From positions 5,642,001 through 5,706,000 of the forward strand of contig OZ241870.1 in NCBI GenBank assembly GCA_965202875.1: a stretch of 64,000 nucleotides of DNA. Reading direction: 5' to 3'. The position numbers and the translations under genes were made by a program. Positions 15,203 through 23,316 of the stretch are shown here, in pieces (position 1 is the first letter of the stretch; each line of letters begins with the position of its first letter). The notes under the pieces are model-generated. The model saw nothing but the letters and a program-made list of their open reading frames with translations, made no database searches and was not told where the DNA came from. Source of the stretch: HK1 sp965202875. GTDB taxonomy: Bacteria > Pseudomonadota > Gammaproteobacteria > HK1.

Positions 15203-17344
15203 GTGAACAAAGGGAAAGTCGCGCTCGTCGCGCTCGTCGCGCTCCTCGTCGTCGCATTCCTCTGGCTCGACCTCGGCCGCTACCTCGACCTCGCATACCT
15301 CAAGTCGCGCCAGGCGGACATCGACGCGCTCTACCGCGAACACCCCGTGGCGTCGCTCGCCGCATACTTCATCGCCTACGTCGCGGTCACCGGCCTGTCC
15401 CTGCCCGGCGCCGCCATCCTGACCCTCGCCGGCGGGGCGGTGTTCGGGCTGCTGTGGGGGAGCATCGCCGTTTCCTTCGCGTCGACCCTCGGCGCCACCG
15501 TCGCGTTCATGGTCTCGCGCTACCTCCTGCGGGACGGGATCCAGCGGCGCTACGGAGACCGGCTGAAGGCGATCAACGCCGGGATCGAGCGGGATGGAGC
15601 GTTCTACCTCTTCACCCTGCGGCTGGTGCCGGCGTTCCCCTTCTTCGTCATCAACCTGCTCATGGGGCTCACGCCGATGCGCACCCTCACGTTCGCGCTC
15701 GTGAGCCAGATCGGGATGCTGCCGGCAACCGTCGTCTTCGTGAACGCCGGCACCCAGCTCGCGCGCATCGACTCGCTGCAGGGGATCCTCTCTCCCGTCC
15801 TCATCGGCTCCTTCGTGCTCCTCGGGATCTTTCCCCTCGTCGCGAGGCGGGTCGTGGACGCGGTGAAGGCGCGGCGCGCATTCGCCGGCTGGAGCCGTCC
15901 GGTGCGCTTCGATCGCGACCTCGTGGTCATCGGCGCGGGCTCGGCCGGCCTCGTCTGCGCCTACATCGCCGCGATGGTCAGGGCGAAGGTCACCCTCGTC
16001 GAGCGCCACCGGATGGGCGGGGACTGCCTGAACACCGGCTGCGTGCCCTCGAAGGCCCTGATCCGTTCGGCCAAGCTGGCCCACCAGGCGAGGCACGCGG
16101 ACCGCTACGGGTTGGAGCCGGCGGCGCTCGGGGTCGATTTCGCGCGGGTGATGGACCGGATCCACGGGGTGATCGCCGTCATCGCGCCGCACGACTCGGT
16201 TGAACGCTACACCGCGCTGGGCGTGGACTGCGTCGAGGGCGAGGCGACGATCACCTCTCCTTGGACGGTGGAGGCCGGCGGGCGGACGATCACCACCCGC
16301 AACGTGATCGTCGCGGCCGGGGCGCGACCCTTCGTCCCTCCCATCCCGGGCATCGACGAGGCCGGCTATCTCACCTCGGACACCCTGTGGACGTTGCGCG
16401 AGCTGCCGCCGCGCCTTCTGGTGCTCGGCGGCGGGCCGATCGGGAGCGAGCTGGCCCAGTGCTTCGCGCGCCTCGGGTCGAAGGTGACGCAGGTGGAGAT
16501 GCTGCCGCGGCTCCTGGCCCGGGAGGATCCCGAGATCTCGGAGCTGGTGATGCGCCGCTTCGTCGAGGAGGGCGTCGACGTGCGGGTGGAGCACCGTGCG
16601 AAGGCGTTCGTGGTACGGGGCGGCGAGCGTCGGCTCCTCTGCGAGCACCGGGGGGAGGAGACGGAGATTGCGTTCGATCGGGTGATCGTGGCGGTCGGCC
16701 GCGCGGCGAACGTCACCGGGTACGGTCTTGAAGAGATGGGGGTCGAGCTCTCGGAGCGCCGGACCGTCGCGGTGAACGAGTACCTCCAGACGAACGTCCC
16801 GAACGTCTTCGCCTGCGGGGACGTGGCGGGCCCGTACCAGTTCACCCACGTCTGCGCCCATCAGGCGTGGTACGCCACCGTCAACGCGCTGTTCGGCACG
16901 TTCCGCCGGTTCCGGGTGGACTATTCGGTGATCCCCTGGGCGACGTTCACCGACCCGGAGGTGGCGCGGGTGGGCCTGAACGAGACCGAGGCGAAGGAGC
17001 AGGGCGTCGACTACGAGGTCACGGTGTACGGTATCGACGATCTGGATCGGGCCATCGCCGACGGTGAGGCGCACGGTCTCGTCAAGGTGCTGACGGTGCC
17101 GGGGAAGGATCGGGTCCTCGGAGCCACCATCGCCGGGGAGCACGCCGGGGACCTCGTCACGGAGTTCGTCGCTGCGATGCGCCACGGCTTCGGCCTGAAC
17201 AGGATCCTCTCGACCATCCACGTCTACCCGACGCTCGCGGAGGCCAACAAGTATGCGGCCGGCGAGTGGAAGCGCGCCCACAAGCCCGAACGCCTGCTGC
17301 GCATGGCCGAGCTCTACCACACCTGGCGCCGCGGGGGTGGGTGA
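15203..17344 (+). CDS. TVP38/TMEM64 membrane domain fused to a MerA-like FAD/NAD(P) disulfide reductase
   Basis: The protein is 713 aa from GTG 15203, with GGGAG 6 bp upstream. Residues 1-225 form a TVP38/TMEM64 (SNARE-associated/DedA-like) membrane domain: five or six spans, LSLPGAAILTLAGGAVFG, RLVPAFPFFVINLLMG and a C-terminal cytoplasmic basic stretch. From about residue 235 a complete class I flavoprotein disulfide reductase follows: VIGAGSAGLVCAY for FAD, GGDCLNTGCVPSKA with redox Cys275 and Cys280, VLGGGPIGSELAQ for NAD(P)H, FACGDVAGPYQFTH, and the C-terminal HVYPTLAEANK with catalytic His and Glu. The C-terminal Cys pair of true mercuric reductase is absent. The likely role is membrane-linked thiol or quinone redox chemistry; the substrate is unknown. 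Confidence 0.9.
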   Translation: MNKGKVALVALVALLVVAFLWLDLGRYLDLAYLKSRQADIDALYREHPVASLAAYFIAYVAVTGLSLPGAAILTLAGGAVFGLLWGSIAVSFASTLGATVAFMVSRYLLRDGIQRRYGDRLKAINAGIERDGAFYLFTLRLVPAFPFFVINLLMGLTPMRTLTFALVSQIGMLPATVVFVNAGTQLARIDSLQGILSPVLIGSFVLLGIFPLVARRVVDAVKARRAFAGWSRPVRFDRDLVVIGAGSAGLVCAYIAAMVRAKVTLVERHRMGGDCLNTGCVPSKALIRSAKLAHQARHADRYGLEPAALGVDFARVMDRIHGVIAVIAPHDSVERYTALGVDCVEGEATITSPWTVEAGGRTITTRNVIVAAGARPFVPPIPGIDEAGYLTSDTLWTLRELPPRLLVLGGGPIGSELAQCFARLGSKVTQVEMLPRLLAREDPEISELVMRRFVEEGVDVRVEHRAKAFVVRGGERRLLCEHRGEETEIAFDRVIVAVGRAANVTGYGLEEMGVELSERRTVAVNEYLQTNVPNVFACGDVAGPYQFTHVCAHQAWYATVNALFGTFRRFRVDYSVIPWATFTDPEVARVGLNETEAKEQGVDYEVTVYGIDDLDRAIADGEAHGLVKVLTVPGKDRVLGATIAGEHAGDLVTEFVAAMRHGFGLNRILSTIHVYPTLAEANKYAAGEWKRAHKPERLLRMAELYHTWRRGGG

Positions 17345-17485
17345 TTGTCCGCGGTGGTGTGCCAGGTGTACGGGGATCACCGGCCGGGACCCGGGGATGG
17401 CCGATCCGGCACATTCCTGTAGTATTGCCCGTTCGACGCCGTTTCCTCGCTCCGGCTTCCAACCGCCGCCGGCGCGGGTCGGCGG

Positions 17486-17509
17486 AAGCCCGCTCCCGCG
17501 GGTTTTTTT
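17486..17509 (+). terminator. Terminator-like hairpin in the ilv leader (candidate attenuator)
   Basis: CCCGC (17489-17493), loop TCCC, GCGGG (17498-17502), then seven T residues (17503-17509); the stem can be extended by AAG/TTT pairing. This is an intrinsic-terminator structure only 23 bp before the ilvI start codon. An upstream GC-rich segment (about 17464-17483) could form a competing stem. The placement fits attenuation, although no leader peptide with runs of Ile/Leu/Val codons is obvious. Confidence 0.65.
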
Positions 17510-17532
17510 CGATACTTGAAGGGGGCAGAAAG

Positions 17533-19260
17533 GTGGAACTTTCCGGGTCCCGGATCATCATGCAGTTCCTCAAGGACGAGGGGGTGGAATACATCTTCGG
17601 CTACCCCGGCGGGGCGGTCCTCCACATCTACGACGAGATCCACGAGCAGGACGAGGTCAAGCACATTCTCGTCCGCCACGAGCAGGGCGCGACCCACATG
17701 GCCGACGGCTATGCGCGCGCCACCGGAAAGCCAGGGGTGGTGCTCGTCACTTCCGGGCCGGGCGCCACCAACGCGGTCACCGGCATCGCGACCGCGCACA
17801 TGGATTCGGTGCCCCTCGTGGTCATCACCGGGCAGGTCCCCACCCACGCCATCGGCAGCGACGCCTTCCAGGAAGTCGACTGCGTAGGCATCACGCGCCC
17901 CTGCGTGAAGCACAACTTTCTCGTGAAGGACGTCCGGGACCTCGCCGTCACGCTCAAGAAGGCGTTCTACGTAGCCACCACGGGGCGGCCGGGCCCGGTG
18001 GTCATCGACGTTCCCAAGGACGTGACCCGGCCCGACCTCAAGATCCCCTACGAATACCCGGCCAACGTGTCCATGCGTTCCTACAGCCCGGTCACCCGGG
18101 GACATCCGGGGCAGATCAGGAAGGCCCTCGACCTCATCCTCTCCGCAAAGCGTCCCATGATCTACACCGGCGGCGGGGTCGTCCTCGACGACGCGGCGCC
18201 CGAGCTGGTGAAGCTCGCGCGCACACTCGGCTACCCCGTCACGAACACCCTGATGGGGCTCGGCGCGTACCCCGGCACGGACCGGCAGTTCATCGGCATG
18301 CTCGGGATGCACGGCACGTACGAGGCGAACATGGCGATGCACCACTGCGACGTGCTCATCGCCATCGGGGCCCGCTTCGACGACCGGGTGGTCGGGGACG
18401 TGAACAAGTTCTGCCCCGGCGCCCGCATCGTGCACATCGACATCGACCCCGCGTCGATCTCGAAAACGGTCAAGGTGCACGTTCCGATCGTCGGCTCCGT
18501 CGCCTGCGTGCTGGACGAGATCAACGGGATCCTGGAAGGGTCGAACCGCCGTCCGGACGGGCAGGCGCTCGCCCGGTGGTGGGAGCGCATCCACGCCTGG
18601 AAGTCGATCGACTGCCTCGCGTACACGCCTTCCGACACGGTGATCAAGCCCCAATCGGTGCTGGAGAAGCTCTACGAGGTGACGGGCGGTGACGCCTACG
18701 TCACTTCCGACGTCGGGCAGCACCAGATGTGGGCGGCGCAGTTCTACCCCTTCGACAAGCCGCGACGGTGGATCAACTCCGGCGGGCTCGGGACGATGGG
18801 GTTCGGGATGCCGGCCGCCCTGGGCGTCCAGCTCGCCTGGCCCGATGCGCAGGTGGCATGCGTCACCGGGGAAGGCAGCATCATCATGTGCATCCAGGAG
18901 CTCTCGACCGCCAAGCAGTACGACCTTCCCATCAAGATCGTCAACCTCAACAACCGCTATCTCGGGATGGTCCGGCAGTGGCAGGAATTCATGTACGAGA
19001 ACCGGGAATCGCATTCGTACCTGGATTCCCTGCCGGACTTCGCGGCGCTCGCCACGAGCTTCGGGCACGTCGGGATCACCATCGAGAAGCCGGCGGACGT
19101 GGAGGGCGCCCTCCGCGACGCGTTCGCGATGAAGGATCGACTGGTGTTCCTGGACTTCATCACCGATCCGGCCGAGAACGTCTATCCGATGATGATGGCC
19201 GGCAAGGGCCACAACGAGATGGTGCTCTCGCAACAGGCGAGGGAACGAGAGCTTGCGTAG
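17533..19260 (+). CDS. ilvI: Acetolactate synthase, large (catalytic) subunit
   Basis: The protein is 575 aa from GTG 17533, with GAAGGGGG at 17519-17525 as ribosome site. It condenses two pyruvates, or pyruvate plus 2-ketobutyrate, in Val/Leu/Ile synthesis, using thiamine diphosphate, Mg2+ and FAD. Features: GYPGGAVLHIYDE, the catalytic Glu in LVRHEQGATHMADGYAR, VTSGPGATNAVTGIATAH, the central FAD region GTYEANMAMHHCDVLIAIGA, and the ThDP motif from GEGSIIMCIQEL to VNLNNRYLGMVRQWQ. The length and motifs are full and intact. It is followed by the regulatory subunit gene after a 188-bp spacer, and preceded by a terminator-like hairpin that probably controls read-through. Confidence 0.97.
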   Translation: MELSGSRIIMQFLKDEGVEYIFGYPGGAVLHIYDEIHEQDEVKHILVRHEQGATHMADGYARATGKPGVVLVTSGPGATNAVTGIATAHMDSVPLVVITGQVPTHAIGSDAFQEVDCVGITRPCVKHNFLVKDVRDLAVTLKKAFYVATTGRPGPVVIDVPKDVTRPDLKIPYEYPANVSMRSYSPVTRGHPGQIRKALDLILSAKRPMIYTGGGVVLDDAAPELVKLARTLGYPVTNTLMGLGAYPGTDRQFIGMLGMHGTYEANMAMHHCDVLIAIGARFDDRVVGDVNKFCPGARIVHIDIDPASISKTVKVHVPIVGSVACVLDEINGILEGSNRRPDGQALARWWERIHAWKSIDCLAYTPSDTVIKPQSVLEKLYEVTGGDAYVTSDVGQHQMWAAQFYPFDKPRRWINSGGLGTMGFGMPAALGVQLAWPDAQVACVTGEGSIIMCIQELSTAKQYDLPIKIVNLNNRYLGMVRQWQEFMYENRESHSYLDSLPDFAALATSFGHVGITIEKPADVEGALRDAFAMKDRLVFLDFITDPAENVYPMMMAGKGHNEMVLSQQARERELA

Positions 19261-19448
19261 TCCCGTCCCGCCCTCCCGGCCGTGCGGCGGTAGGAGGGTG
19301 GGGGAGGTCTCCGGCTCCCCGGCCCGCCCGCGACCACACCGCTGTCCCGAGTGGGGCGGGCAGGGTTTCGCCCGGTGCCCGGGGGGCGTGCCGATCCATT
19401 TTCGCCGGGCGCCCGCCTGACGGCGTTCGGACCTTCAAGGAAGCACTG

Positions 19449-19940
19449 ATGCGCCACATCATCTCGCTTCTGCTCGAGAACGAGCCGGGAGCGCTGAGCC
19501 GGGTCGCAGGACTGTTTTCCGCCCGCGCCTACAACATCGAGTCGCTTTCGGTCGCCCCGACCGAGGACAGGACCGCGTCGCGGATGACCCTGGTCACTTC
19601 CGGTTCGGACGAGATCATCGAGCAGATCACCAAGCAACTGAACAAGCTCATCGACGTGGTCAGGCTCCAGGACATCACCGAAGATCCGCATGTCGAGCGC
19701 GAGATTCTGCTGGTCAAGGTGCGGGCGGCCGGTGGCGGCCGGGACGAGGTCAAGCGGCTCGCCGACATCTTCCGGGGCCGTGTCATCGACGTGACCAACT
19801 CGACGTACATCATCGAGATCACCGGCGACGGGGCCAAGCTCGACGCCTTCATCAACACCCTCGACCACCGGTCGATCATCGAAGTCGTGCGTTCCGGGTC
19901 CCTCGCGATCGGCCGGGGAGAGAAAGGGCTCAGGCTCTGA
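19449..19940 (+). CDS. ilvH: Acetolactate synthase, small (regulatory) subunit
   Basis: The protein is 163 aa, with AAGGAAG at 19437-19443 upstream of ATG 19449. An N-terminal ACT domain, MRHIISLLLENEPGALSRVA followed by GLFSARAYNIESLSVAPTED, binds valine for feedback inhibition. The C-terminal half (VEREILLVKVRA, FRGRVIDVTNSTYIIEITG, DAFINTLDHRSIIEVVRSG) is typical of IlvH/IlvN. It pairs with the catalytic subunit encoded just upstream. ilvC, which often follows in other genomes, is replaced here by gpmA. Confidence 0.97.
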   Translation: MRHIISLLLENEPGALSRVAGLFSARAYNIESLSVAPTEDRTASRMTLVTSGSDEIIEQITKQLNKLIDVVRLQDITEDPHVEREILLVKVRAAGGGRDEVKRLADIFRGRVIDVTNSTYIIEITGDGAKLDAFINTLDHRSIIEVVRSGSLAIGRGEKGLRL

Positions 19941-20009
19941 GTGCGGCGGCGGCCGGCCTTGTCGCGCGCAGCCTCGGACCAGATCGACCGATTGCAGGGA
20001 GGTGGCCGG

Positions 20010-20840
20010 ATGCACTCCAAGGCTTCCGTTCATGCGCTTGCCGCGGCAAGGGGCGGCACGACCATCGAGCTGGTGCTGCTCAGACACGGCGAGAGTACGT
20101 GGAACCAGGAGAGTCGGTTCACTGGATGGACCGACGTCGATCTCACCGCCCGGGGCGCGGAGGAGGCGCGTCGGGCAGGGCGGCGGCTCGCCGAGAGGGG
20201 TCATGCTTTCGACGTCGCGTACACCTCGCTCCTGAAGCGGGCGATCCGGACCCTGTGGCTCGTCCTCGACGAGATGGACCTGATGTGGATCCCGGTCCAC
20301 CGGAGCTGGCGGCTGAACGAACGGCATTACGGAGCGCTGCAGGGGCTCGGCAAGGCGCAAACCGCCGCGGAGTTCGGGGAAGCGCAGGTGCTCGTCTGGC
20401 GTCGCAGCTACTCGACACCGCCGCCCGCGCTTGCCTCCGGCGACGAGCGCCACCCGCGCGGCGACCCGCGCTACGCCGCGCTGAGCGACGACGACCTGCC
20501 TCTCACGGAGTGCCTGCAGGACACCGTGGCGAGGTTTCTCCCCTTCTGGCACGAGCGGATCGCGCCCGATCTCCGAGCCGGAAGACGGGTGCTGATCGCG
20601 GCCCACGGAAACTCGTTGCGGGCGCTGGTCAAGTACCTCGACAACGTGTCCGACGATGCGATCACGGGCTTGAACATCCCCACCGGGGTCCCGCTCGTGT
20701 ATCGCCTGGACAGCGGGTTGAACGCGCTCTCCCACGAGTACGTGGGCGACCCGGAGGAGGTCCGCCGGGCCGTGGAGTCGGTGGCGGCCCAGGGGAGGGC
20801 AAGGGCGGATCGGAGACGGAGCGGGGAAGGGGACCAATGA
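20010..20840 (+). CDS. gpmA: 2,3-bisphosphoglycerate-dependent phosphoglycerate mutase
   Basis: The protein is 276 aa from ATG 20010, preceded by AGGGAGG. It interconverts 3- and 2-phosphoglycerate in glycolysis and gluconeogenesis. LVLLRHGESTWNQESRFTGW carries the phospho-accepting His. RLNERHYGALQGLGKAQTA, RSYSTPPPA and the second active-site His in VLIAAHGNSLRALVKYLD are diagnostic of the dPGM family. An N-terminal extension of about 15 residues precedes the catalytic domain. The stop overlaps the ATG of csaA (ATGA), indicating translational coupling. Confidence 0.95.
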   Translation: MHSKASVHALAAARGGTTIELVLLRHGESTWNQESRFTGWTDVDLTARGAEEARRAGRRLAERGHAFDVAYTSLLKRAIRTLWLVLDEMDLMWIPVHRSWRLNERHYGALQGLGKAQTAAEFGEAQVLVWRRSYSTPPPALASGDERHPRGDPRYAALSDDDLPLTECLQDTVARFLPFWHERIAPDLRAGRRVLIAAHGNSLRALVKYLDNVSDDAITGLNIPTGVPLVYRLDSGLNALSHEYVGDPEEVRRAVESVAAQGRARADRRRSGEGDQ

Positions 20841-21208
20841 GCGACACCACGAATCCATCCGCCATGGATCCTTCCGGGAAGATCACCTTCGACGACTTCC
20901 TGAAGGTGAAGATCGTCACGGGCACGATTGTCGGCGTCCGGGTCAACGAGAAGGCGCGGGTCCCGGCGTTCGTCATCGACGTCGATTTCGGGCCGTACGG
21001 ACGCAAGACGAGCTCCGCCCAAATCACCGGGAACTACACCCTGGAGGCGCTGGCCGGGAAACAGATCGTCGCGGTCGCGAACTTCCCGCCGAAGCGGATT
21101 GCCGGCGTGAAGTCGGAAGTGCTCGTTCTGGGAGCGGTGTCGGAGACCCACGGCGTCGTGCTGCTCGAGCCTACGTTCCCGGTCGAGAACGGTGCGCGGA
21201 TCGCGTAG
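20837..21208 (+). CDS. csaA: CsaA-type tRNA-binding-domain protein (putative chaperone)
   Basis: The protein is 123 aa, with its ATG overlapping the gpmA stop. The OB-fold EMAP/tRNA-binding domain spans nearly the whole protein: FDDFLKVKIVTGTIVGVRVN, PAFVIDVDFGPYGRKTSSAQ, ITGNYTLEALAGKQIVAVAN, and KRIAGVKSEVLVLGAV. This matches CsaA, a dimeric protein with export-chaperone activity reported in Bacillus. The length is standard. It terminates 43 bp before the convergent tolC gene. Confidence 0.92.
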   Translation: MSDTTNPSAMDPSGKITFDDFLKVKIVTGTIVGVRVNEKARVPAFVIDVDFGPYGRKTSSAQITGNYTLEALAGKQIVAVANFPPKRIAGVKSEVLVLGAVSETHGVVLLEPTFPVENGARIA

Positions 21209-21251
21209 TGCGGAGCATCGGGCGTCCCCCGTTCCGGACTCGACCGGCGGC

Positions 21252-22562
21252 TCAGCCGAGCCACCCCGAGACCTGGCGCACGTCGGCTTCGGAGAGGGTG
21301 CCGGCCGCGCGCTTGAGCCGGAGCATGTCGAGGATGTAGCTGTACCGGGCTTCGGCGAGGTCGCGACGGGCGCGGAAGAGTTCGCGCTGGGCGTCGAGCA
21401 CGTCCACCGACGTGCGGGTACCGACCTGGAATCCCGCCTCCACCGCGTCCGCCGCAGCCTTGCTGGAGCGGACCGCCTGCTCCAGCGCATTGACTCGGGA
21501 GATGCCGGAGTTGACGCCGAGGTACGCATCCCGGGTCTCGCGCTGGGCGCGGCGCCGCTCGCGTTCGAGCTCGTCGAGCGCCTGCTGGTACAGGTGCCGG
21601 CTCTCGCGGGTCCGCGAAAGGACGGACCCGCCGTCATAAAGGGAGAGGTTCAGCCGCAGGCCGATGCTCGTGCTGTCGGTCTGGCCGAGGGGGCTCCTGT
21701 CTTCCCGGCGGTGCGAACCGACGGCGTCAACGGCGGGATGGTGCCCGGCCCGGACTCGATCAATCTCCCGGCGCGCGGTCTCCGTGGCGTTCCGGGAAGC
21801 GAGCAGGCGCAGGTTCTGCCCGAGTGCGGTCTCCGTCCACCGGTCGATGTCCGCCGGATCGGGCGCCGCCAGCGGCATCGTCCCGAGCGGCGCGAGTGCT
21901 TCCTGGTACTCGCCGCTCGTCTCGCGCAATGCTTCGCGAGCGGTATCGAGGGCGTTCCCGGCGGCGATGAGCTGGGCGCGCGCGCGGTCGAACCCCGCCT
22001 TGGCCTCCTCCACGTCGGTGATTGCGGTGAGTCCGACCTCGAAGCGCTGCCGGCTCTGCCTGAGCTGCTGCTCGGACGCTTCCAGGGTCGCCCGCGCGAA
22101 GCTCAGCTCGTCATCCGCCTCCAGTACGCCGAAGTACCGCTCGGCGACGCGCACCATGAGGTCCTGGCGTGCGGCGGCGTACAGCGCATCGGCCCGCGCG
22201 ATCCGGCTGTCGGCCTGCTGGAGGGCGATCCGGCGATCGGGACGGTAGACCGGCTGCTCGATGCTCAGGACCGCGCTGTAGCCGAAGTCTTCGAGTTGGG
22301 GGGGCTCGTTCCAGTTGGCGTCGAGCAGCACGCGGGCGCTTGGCAGCAGCCCCGCTCTTGCCTGCGGCCGGATCTCCTGGGCGGCGCGGTTCGCCGCGCT
22401 CGCGGCGAGGAACTCGGAATCGTTCGCCAGCGCAAGCTCGTAGATCTGGAAAAGGGTCTCGGCAGGTGCGGGGGCGGACAGCGCCACCGCGACCGTCCCG
22501 GCGCCGAGCGCCAGCTTCACGCGCCGGCGCAGTGCGCGTCCGTGGGATGGCCGGGCATTCAC
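21252..22562 (-). CDS. tolC: TolC-family outer-membrane efflux channel
   Basis: The protein is 436 aa from GTG 22562, which overlaps the pcm stop (GTGA), indicating translational coupling. A GTG 14 codons further in would still leave a signal peptide (VKLALGAGTVAVALSAPAPAE). Two OEP repeats are visible: ETLFQIYELALANDSEFLAA with an RQRFEVGLTAITDVEEAKAG helix, and later a VEAGFQVGTRTSVDVLDAQR helix; both GLTA/GTRTS DV(L/E) turns are hallmarks. It forms the outer-membrane duct of tripartite efflux or type I secretion systems. No inner-membrane pump or adaptor is encoded nearby, as in genomes where tolC sits beside pcm and serves several pumps. Confidence 0.94.
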   Translation of the reverse strand: MNARPSHGRALRRRVKLALGAGTVAVALSAPAPAETLFQIYELALANDSEFLAASAANRAAQEIRPQARAGLLPSARVLLDANWNEPPQLEDFGYSAVLSIEQPVYRPDRRIALQQADSRIARADALYAAARQDLMVRVAERYFGVLEADDELSFARATLEASEQQLRQSRQRFEVGLTAITDVEEAKAGFDRARAQLIAAGNALDTAREALRETSGEYQEALAPLGTMPLAAPDPADIDRWTETALGQNLRLLASRNATETARREIDRVRAGHHPAVDAVGSHRREDRSPLGQTDSTSIGLRLNLSLYDGGSVLSRTRESRHLYQQALDELERERRRAQRETRDAYLGVNSGISRVNALEQAVRSSKAAADAVEAGFQVGTRTSVDVLDAQRELFRARRDLAEARYSYILDMLRLKRAAGTLSEADVRQVSGWLG

Positions 22563-23212
22563 AGGACGAAGCGCCTCGGCGCCTCGGCTCCCACGAGCGG
22601 CGGCAACACCGTCTCGAACAGGCTCTCCCTGATCCATTCACGTTCTCCGGTGCGGTGCACGAGCATCGCCTCCATCGCCGGGGCGGTCCCGATCACGATG
22701 AACAGACGCCCGCCGATCGCGAGCTGCTCCTCGAGCGCCGGCTCCGGCTCCGGCACCGAGCCTCCGGCCGCGATCGCGTCGTAGGGCGCATCCCGCTCCC
22801 ATCCGTGGCGCCCGTCGCCGGTCACCACCGTGGCGTTTCCGACCCCGTGGGCGGCGAGGTTCGCCCGGGCCCGAGCCGCGAGCGGCGCCTTGCGCTCAAG
22901 ACCGATCACGTGGGCGGCGCGCTGCGCGAGCAGCCAGGTGAGGAATCCGCTGCCGGCGCCGATTTCGAGCACCCGTTCGTCCGGCTCGATCCCGAGCGCC
23001 TGCAGCAGCCGGCCCTCGATCCTGGGGGGCAGCATCGTTTCTCCGTTCCCGATGGGTACGGAGACGTCGGCGTAGGCGAGACGGCGGTACTCGTCCGGTA
23101 CGAACCCGTCACGGGGGGACCGCTCCATGAGGTCGAGCACGGATTGGTCGAGCACGTCCCACGGCCGGATCTGCTGCTCGACCATGTTGAAGCGTGCGCG
23201 CTCGAAATCCAT
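22559..23212 (-). CDS. pcm: Protein-L-isoaspartate O-methyltransferase-family protein
   Basis: The protein is 217 aa from ATG 23212. The N-terminus MDFERARFNMVEQQIRPWDV, the GNGETMLPPRIEGRLLQAL substrate segment and the SAM-binding VLEIGAGSGFLTWLLAQRA place it in the PCMT family. Members repair isoaspartyl residues in damaged proteins using SAM. The ISQP/SQPY-like catalytic segment of classical PCMT appears here as IGNGETML, so catalysis of isoaspartate repair is not assured; this variant is the one typically encoded next to tolC. It overlaps tolC by 4 bp. Confidence 0.88.
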   Translation of the reverse strand: MDFERARFNMVEQQIRPWDVLDQSVLDLMERSPRDGFVPDEYRRLAYADVSVPIGNGETMLPPRIEGRLLQALGIEPDERVLEIGAGSGFLTWLLAQRAAHVIGLERKAPLAARARANLAAHGVGNATVVTGDGRHGWERDAPYDAIAAGGSVPEPEPALEEQLAIGGRLFIVIGTAPAMEAMLVHRTGEREWIRESLFETVLPPLVGAEAPRRFVL

Positions 23213-23316
23213 CGTGAAGCTCCGCCTGCCGTGCGTCTCGCGGGCGGCAGTATACAGATCCCGATCGCCGGCGAAGGATGTCGAGTCGGGTCCGGTGCGC
23301 ATGGCCCGCGGGAATG

